DNA from: Planctomycetia bacterium
GTDB taxonomy: Bacteria > Planctomycetota > Planctomycetia > Gemmatales > Gemmataceae
Assembly (NCBI GenBank): GCA_005773755.1
Contig: SXHE01000239.1
Location: 1 to 26,397 of the forward strand
DNA length: 26,397 nucleotides
Reading direction: 5' to 3'
Shown here in pieces: positions 22,120 through 26,397 of this stretch (the stretch's first letter is position 1; every line of letters starts with the position of its first letter). The position numbers were made by a program, and so were the translations under genes. A model generated the notes under the pieces. The model saw nothing but the letters and a program-made list of their open reading frames with translations, ran no database searches and had not been told where the DNA came from.

Positions 22120-23589
22120 ATGTCGCCCGACTGCGCCGGTATGCAACTGGAATCCGCCGAAGATTTGATCGAAGCTCTGCGCGTCAGTGGCCTCTTCACG
22201 CCCGACCGGTTCGAGGTCGTGCGCGGCGAACTCGCGCCGATGCGCGCGAACGCCGCCGCGATCGTCGCTCACCTGATCGCTCACGAGTACGTCACGAACT
22301 ACCAGCTCAAGAAGGTGCTCCGCGGACGGTCCGGTGAGCTACACATCGGCCCGTTTGTCGTCCTCGACCGGCTCGGCTCCGGTGGGATGGGGAAGGTGTA
22401 CCGTGCGCGCCACCCCGACGGGCGCACGGTCGCGCTGAAGGTGGTCCGGTCCGCGCTGGTCGCGAACCCGACCGTGCGCGGCCGGTACGCCCGCGAGGTT
22501 CAGGCCGCGAGCAAGTTGAACCACCCGAACATCGTCGGCATCCTCAGTTCCGGCGAAGCGAAGGGCCGGTTCTATCTGGCGATGGAGTTCGTGGACGGCA
22601 TCGACCTTGCCCGGTTGATGCACGACTACGGGATGCTCGCCGTCGTCGAGGCGTGTGAGTACGTTCGCCAAGCCGCACTCGGGTTACAACACGCCCACGA
22701 TCGCGGGCTCGTTCACCGCGATATTAAGCCGGGCAACATCGTGGTCGCTGGCGAGCGACACCTGCCACAAGCCACAGAGCCGGCGGTTGTGAAACTGCTC
22801 GATTTGGGCCTGGCGCGCGCGATTGACCCGGAAGATATGGTTTCGCCGCACTTGACCCGTGACCACGCGGTCGTCGGCACGCCCGATTACATGGCCCCGG
22901 AGCAGGCGAAGAACTCGAAACTGGTGGACCCCCGCGCGGACCTCTACAGCCTCGGGTGTACGCTCTACTTCCTCTTAACCGGGCGCGTACCGTTTCCGAA
23001 CGGCGGCGCGATCGAAAAGATTCTGGCGCACCAGACCGAACCGCCACCGCCGCTCCAGGCGCTCCGCAAGGAGGTTCCCCAGCGGCTCGCGGAGATCGTG
23101 GTGCGGCTCATGGCGAAGCGCCCAGACGACCGGTTCCAGACCGCGGGCGAACTGGCCGAAGCGCTCGTCGCGTTCGCGCGCTACCCCGACGGCGCGCCGC
23201 CGGTCGAAGTGGTGCCGGTTCGTGATCCCGTTCAACAACTGATCCCGGACAGCGGCGCGGAGCGCAGCGCGTTCCCGACCTCCGTGAGCTCTGTGGGCGG
23301 GTCGTCAGTCGCACCACTCTCGCCGCTCGATTTGCCCGAACTGCCGCCCGAGCCGGCCGAACCTCGCGCGCAGTCGGTCGCGCCGTCCGATCACACCCCG
23401 CGCCCGCACGATCTCGACCTGAAGGAACCGCGGGAGCCGCGCCGCACCCCGCCCTCGCGCGAGCCGGAACGTACCGGCCGCCGACCGCGCCGCGATCCCG
23501 CGCGCGCGTTCTTGCTTATGGGCATCGCGCTGGCGCTGATTATCGTGGCAAATATCGTCCTCTTCGTGTGGGTGCTCTCGAATCGCTGA
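22120..23589 (+). CDS. Membrane-anchored Ser/Thr protein kinase (PknB-like, Gemmata type)
   Basis: 489 aa from the ATG at 22120 (22141 is also possible; the upstream open frame is a shadow). An about 75-aa helical N-terminal domain (EALRVSGLFTPDRFEVVRG to YQLKKVLRGRSGEL) precedes the kinase, a module I recall from many Gemmata kinases. Kinase signatures: Gly-loop GSGGMGKV at 86-93, Lys107 (VALKVV), catalytic HRDIKPGN with Asp201, DLG instead of DFG with Asp228, and GTPDYMAPEQ in the activation segment. All key residues are present, so it is probably active. A Pro/Arg-rich juxtamembrane linker leads to one C-terminal transmembrane helix (about 465-486), and no extracellular sensor domain follows it. 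Substrates unknown. It converges on the propeller gene, 15 bp between stops. Confidence 0.93.
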   Translation: MSPDCAGMQLESAEDLIEALRVSGLFTPDRFEVVRGELAPMRANAAAIVAHLIAHEYVTNYQLKKVLRGRSGELHIGPFVVLDRLGSGGMGKVYRARHPDGRTVALKVVRSALVANPTVRGRYAREVQAASKLNHPNIVGILSSGEAKGRFYLAMEFVDGIDLARLMHDYGMLAVVEACEYVRQAALGLQHAHDRGLVHRDIKPGNIVVAGERHLPQATEPAVVKLLDLGLARAIDPEDMVSPHLTRDHAVVGTPDYMAPEQAKNSKLVDPRADLYSLGCTLYFLLTGRVPFPNGGAIEKILAHQTEPPPPLQALRKEVPQRLAEIVVRLMAKRPDDRFQTAGELAEALVAFARYPDGAPPVEVVPVRDPVQQLIPDSGAERSAFPTSVSSVGGSSVAPLSPLDLPELPPEPAEPRAQSVAPSDHTPRPHDLDLKEPREPRRTPPSREPERTGRRPRRDPARAFLLMGIALALIIVANIVLFVWVLSNR

Positions 23590-23604
23590 CCGGTCGCACG
23601 CGAA

Positions 23605-25959
23605 TCACTTCCCGGCCGGGTGGATCGTCAGGTACACCGAGCCGATGACGGGCTTGCCGTCCGCGTCCTTCAGGTTGTACCCCACCATCACTTGCATCGC
23701 GGGCTTGAGCGGATCGAAGGTCAGCTCAAGTGTGTTGCCGACCGCGGAGAGCTGCACCGCCTTTACCGGCACCTCGTCGAAACCCTCGGCCTTCGGGTCG
23801 GACACTTTCCACCGCTTCGAGCCGTACTCACCGCCCCACCGGTAGTTCCACTGCGCGGTGCGGAAGTTGGCCGGCTTCGTCGTCTCGTGATCGAGCACGC
23901 GGTCGAAGGTCAGGCGGATGACGTTCCTCTTCACCTCCATCGCGACGGGCACCGTGAGCTTCGCGCCGGTGGGGCGCACGCGCTGGAGCGAGCCGTCGGC
24001 CTTCGCCGCGGTCTGCCAACCGTTCAGCCCGCATACGTACAAGTGGTCGCGGATGAACCGGCCGCGGCACGACCCCGACAGGAACTCGATGCCCAGCGGC
24101 GCGACCCCGCCCTGCAAGAGACCGTTGCCGAGTTCCTGGCGCAGGAGGATGAACGCTTTGCAGCGGCCGTAGGAGAGGTGAATCGGCTTGCCCGCGAGCG
24201 CCCGCCACGAGAGGGCGTCTTCGGGCACCCACACCTGCCCGCCGGCCGAGTTGTCGATCTCGCGCGGTAGCCAACACAGCGGCGGGTCGAAGGCGGTCGG
24301 GGCGACGGCGCGGTGGTGCGCCCGCATGTCGCCGTAGAACCCGCCCTTCTTGTACTCGTCGATCCGGGTCGCGGGCATCCAGTTCCCCTCCTGGTCCGCG
24401 CCGGTCAGCACGCCCGTCGGCGACATGCCCATGCCAATCGGGTGGCGGAACCCGGTCGCGTACACCTCCGACTTCGTGCCGTCCTTGCTCACTTTCATCA
24501 GGCAGCCGCCGGTCGGGGTGTCCGTGTCGCCGGTCTTGAAGAAGTAGAAGTTGCCCTGCGGGTCGGTTTCGAGGCAGGTGTCGTAGCTGTGTTCGCCGCC
24601 GCCGCAGTGCCAGTCGTTGTTGTGGCACTTGTAGAAGTCGGCCTCGCCGTCGTCGTTCAGGTCGAAGAGTTCCGTGAGCTGCCCGCGTTCGAGCACGACG
24701 ACGCGCCCGCCGATCACCTTCAGGCCGAGCGGGTGATAGAGGCCGGTCGCGTAGCGCTGCCAGGAGCAGGTCGCTGCTTTCTCGTCCACCGTCACGAGCC
24801 ACACGTCGCCGTGGCAGGTGCAGACCGCGACGCGACCGTCCGGCAGGAAGTCGAGGCCGGTGCAGAAGAACAGTGCGTTGAACCGGTTCTTGTACGGGAT
24901 CGTGAGCGTGTCCACCGCGAACGCACCGTTTTCCTTGCCGCGTTCGAGCTTGGTGACGACGGGTTCGCCCCAGCGCTTCGGGCCGGCTTTTGTGAGCGCG
25001 CGCAGGTCGGGCGCGGCCGGGAGCGCGGCCAGTTCCTTGATGACCTTGTCGGCGTCCTTCGCCGCGATCTCGGCGACGCCGACCGCGCAGCGCGTCGGTC
25101 GGTCCGCGGCGGCGACGGTGAACCCCGCGGCCCCGCCGACGTTCAGTTCGACGCCGCCCGTGTGCCGCACCCACGCGATGCGGACCCGCGCGCCGGTGCC
25201 CGACGTGATGACGGAAAGCCCTTTCACGTCGAACGTGGTGGAGTTCCCGCCGACCAGTTCGCACAGGTATCGCGCCGCGCTCGCCGTGCCGGGACCGACC
25301 TCCAGCGCGGACTCGACGAACGTGTAACCGGGTATCGTGACCTGCTGCGCGCTCTCAAGGACTTGCCGCTTGCCGACCGAGTACGCGAAGACCGTGCGGT
25401 CGCCGTTCAGGTACAACCCCTGATACTTCGCCCAGCTCGCCGGCAGCGGGGCGGTGTGGCGCGCCGCCCGCGCGTCCCACTTGCCGTCAGGGTCGGCCCA
25501 CCCCGGCCCGGCGGGCGCGGCGAACTGGGCCTCGCCCTTCGGGGTCGGCGTGTTAATCAGCCCGAAGCGGCGGTCGCTGTGGTTGAGGTAGCCGCCGGAC
25601 CATGTCGCGCTCAGACGGAGCGTGTTGCGGTCGAACACCGCGCCGGCGTCGCCCTTCGCGCCGAGCCGAACCGCGGTGGCCTTGTAAACGGTCTGCTGGC
25701 CCTTGCCGAGCGGGTAGCGGAGCGTGCAGTCGAGCGCCGGCCCGGTGTTCATCTCGCGGAACCGTGTGTCGATCCAGTCCTTGTCGGTCATCCGCTCCCA
25801 CGGTTCGTGGTGCCCCAGCGCCGGCCGCGGGGTCCAGTCCGCCAGCGACGGATCGGCCCCGGGGAGCAACCCCAACCCCGCTGGGCGAGGAGGCGGCGCG
25901 ACCGGGAGTGGTGTCGGTTGCGCGAGGAAGAAAGTTGTGAGTAGTAGTGGCGCAATCAC
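23605..25959 (-). CDS. Secreted DUF6797 plus sorbosone-dehydrogenase-like beta-propeller protein
   Basis: 784 aa, GTG start at 25959, with a signal peptide (VIAPLLLTTFFLAQPTP). Residues about 65-200 match DUF6797: FREMNTGPALDCTLRYPLGKG, then ATWSGGYLNHSDRRFGL and GPGWADPDG. A glucose/sorbosone-dehydrogenase-like propeller follows (about 330-650), with FFCTGLDFLPDGRVAVCTCHG, YHPLGLKVIGGRVVVLERG and FRHPIGMGMSP. The C-terminal 120 residues form a beta-rich module with LTFDRVLDHETTKP and WNYRWGGEYGSKRWK. No CxxCH heme motif is found, although many related planctomycete proteins carry a C-terminal cytochrome domain. It probably acts in the periplasm on sugars or polymers, perhaps with PQQ; the activity is untested. 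Confidence 0.85.
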   Translation of the reverse strand: MIAPLLLTTFFLAQPTPLPVAPPPRPAGLGLLPGADPSLADWTPRPALGHHEPWERMTDKDWIDTRFREMNTGPALDCTLRYPLGKGQQTVYKATAVRLGAKGDAGAVFDRNTLRLSATWSGGYLNHSDRRFGLINTPTPKGEAQFAAPAGPGWADPDGKWDARAARHTAPLPASWAKYQGLYLNGDRTVFAYSVGKRQVLESAQQVTIPGYTFVESALEVGPGTASAARYLCELVGGNSTTFDVKGLSVITSGTGARVRIAWVRHTGGVELNVGGAAGFTVAAADRPTRCAVGVAEIAAKDADKVIKELAALPAAPDLRALTKAGPKRWGEPVVTKLERGKENGAFAVDTLTIPYKNRFNALFFCTGLDFLPDGRVAVCTCHGDVWLVTVDEKAATCSWQRYATGLYHPLGLKVIGGRVVVLERGQLTELFDLNDDGEADFYKCHNNDWHCGGGEHSYDTCLETDPQGNFYFFKTGDTDTPTGGCLMKVSKDGTKSEVYATGFRHPIGMGMSPTGVLTGADQEGNWMPATRIDEYKKGGFYGDMRAHHRAVAPTAFDPPLCWLPREIDNSAGGQVWVPEDALSWRALAGKPIHLSYGRCKAFILLRQELGNGLLQGGVAPLGIEFLSGSCRGRFIRDHLYVCGLNGWQTAAKADGSLQRVRPTGAKLTVPVAMEVKRNVIRLTFDRVLDHETTKPANFRTAQWNYRWGGEYGSKRWKVSDPKAEGFDEVPVKAVQLSAVGNTLELTFDPLKPAMQVMVGYNLKDADGKPVIGSVYLTIHPAGK

Positions 25960-26179
25960 GCTGCACCCGTTTGAACGCAGGATGTCTCGGGAGTCGATGT
26001 TCTAGTTGGCCGATGGGAAAGATGAAAGATGACAGCGGCGCGGGTTTTTCTCATTGACTTTTCCGGCCGATTCCTTCATCCTTTCATTTATCTCGCTCGG
26101 TTGTGGCTCCGCTCAACCCGGCAGACTCGCTAGCTCTCCCGATTCCGCCTAGCCGTTATCATCTCCAGGAGGTGTTTCT
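25960..26179. promoter_or_regulatory. Divergent intergenic region, less GC-rich, imperfect inverted repeat
   Basis: 220 bp between the leftward propeller gene and the rightward pseudopilin gene. It is visibly richer in A/T than the rest of the window. GATGAAAGATGA (26021-26032) faces TTCATCCTTTCATT (26075-26088), an inverted repeat with one inserted base per copy. AGGAGG at 26167-26172 is a strong ribosome site for the gene at 26180. Promoter boxes are not clear. Confidence 0.4.
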
Positions 26180-26397
26180 ATGTCCTTGTCTCTCCCTCGC
26201 TCGCGGCGTGCCTTCACGCTGATCGAGCTGTTGGTCGTGATCGCGATTATCGCGATCCTCATCGGGCTACTGTTGCCCGCGGTGCAAAAAGTGCGCGAGG
26301 CCGCCGCACGCATGTCGTGCAGCAACAACCTCAAGCAAATCGGGGTCGCCTGCCACTCATACAACGACGCGAACGGCGAACTCCCGCCCGGTATGCT
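26180..26397 (+). CDS. DUF1559 family pseudopilin-like protein (3' end off the right edge)
   Basis: About 72 residues are visible. AGGAGG lies 7 nt before the ATG, which fixes the start. The N-terminus is a type IV prepilin signal: basic MSLSLPRSRRA, cleavage before Phe12, Glu16 at +5, then the hydrophobic helix IELLVVIAIIAILIGLLLP. The following QKVREAAARMSCSNNLKQIG and a HSYNDANGELPPG segment are the signature of the DUF1559 family, very abundant in planctomycetes, which carries the SBP_bac_10 domain further on. Its role is probably in a type II secretion or pseudopilus-like structure or on the cell surface. The rest of the gene is beyond the window. Confidence 0.92.
   Translation, partial: MSLSLPRSRRAFTLIELLVVIAIIAILIGLLLPAVQKVREAAARMSCSNNLKQIGVACHSYNDANGELPPGM

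Noticed and set aside
24313..25944. 543-codon plus-strand open frame
   Set aside because: Antisense to the DUF6797/propeller gene; its sequence is low-complexity Arg/Val/Ala and shows no domain motif.
1..26397. tRNA genes, rRNA genes, CRISPR arrays, transposases, integrases or attachment sites
   Set aside because: I looked for repeat-spacer periodicity, cloverleaf-type sequences and mobile-element proteins and saw none that I could support.

Overview
This window looks like chromosomal DNA of a high-GC planctomycete, most likely from the Gemmata group (Gemmataceae). The evidence is indirect, because there is no rRNA or other marker gene. GC is very high throughout. Several families typical of these bacteria occur together: a Tat-exported DUF1501 protein, a DUF6797/beta-propeller secreted protein, a DUF1559 pseudopilin, a neutral-ceramidase-like secreted protein, a Gfo/Idh/MocA oxidoreductase, a xylose-isomerase-like TIM barrel, and a membrane-anchored Ser/Thr kinase with the short helical N-terminal domain common in Gemmata kinases. 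No tRNA, rRNA, CRISPR array, transposase or phage gene was found. No gene-free stretch exceeds 300 bases.

Layout, left to right. (1) 1-791, minus strand: a SAM-dependent methyltransferase cut by the left edge. (2) 861-3797, plus: two membrane-associated GTPases, the first carrying a DUF697/YcjF-like region, separated by a 103-bp nested palindromic repeat. (3) 3915-7384, plus: a DUF1501 protein and a secreted two-domain alpha/beta hydrolase. The hydrolase start region and signal peptide lie inside a large inverted repeat of a dispersed-repeat type. (4) 7388-11764, minus: a tightly coupled four-gene glycan cassette (O-antigen ligase/polymerase-like, GT4, left-handed beta-helix acyltransferase, GT4) in which all three junctions are 4-nt NTGA overlaps. 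(5) 12012-16771, plus: a secreted protein of unknown function, a Gfo/Idh/MocA oxidoreductase, an exported alpha/beta-hydrolase-like protein with Asp at the nucleophile position, and TruD. (6) 16794-21921, minus: a 169-aa membrane protein, a ceramidase-like enzyme, a 65-aa/108-aa gene pair, a sugar isomerase/epimerase-like protein coupled to an HtrA-like protease, and a 56-aa single-span membrane protein. (7) 22120-23589, plus: the kinase. (8) 23605-25959, minus: the DUF6797/propeller protein. (9) 26180 to the right edge, plus: the start of a DUF1559 pseudopilin.

Much of the content faces the cell envelope: export signals, glycan assembly, proteolysis, lipid or sugar turnover and kinase signalling. 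The most interesting points are the start region and signal peptide embedded in a dispersed repeat (5033-5151), the paired membrane GTPases with non-canonical G4 motifs, two alpha/beta-hydrolase domains with an acidic residue where the nucleophile serine should be, an in-frame 65-aa/108-aa pair resembling a toxin-antitoxin unit, and a canonical G-quadruplex motif at the start of the ceramidase-like gene. All family assignments were made by reading motifs, without database searches.
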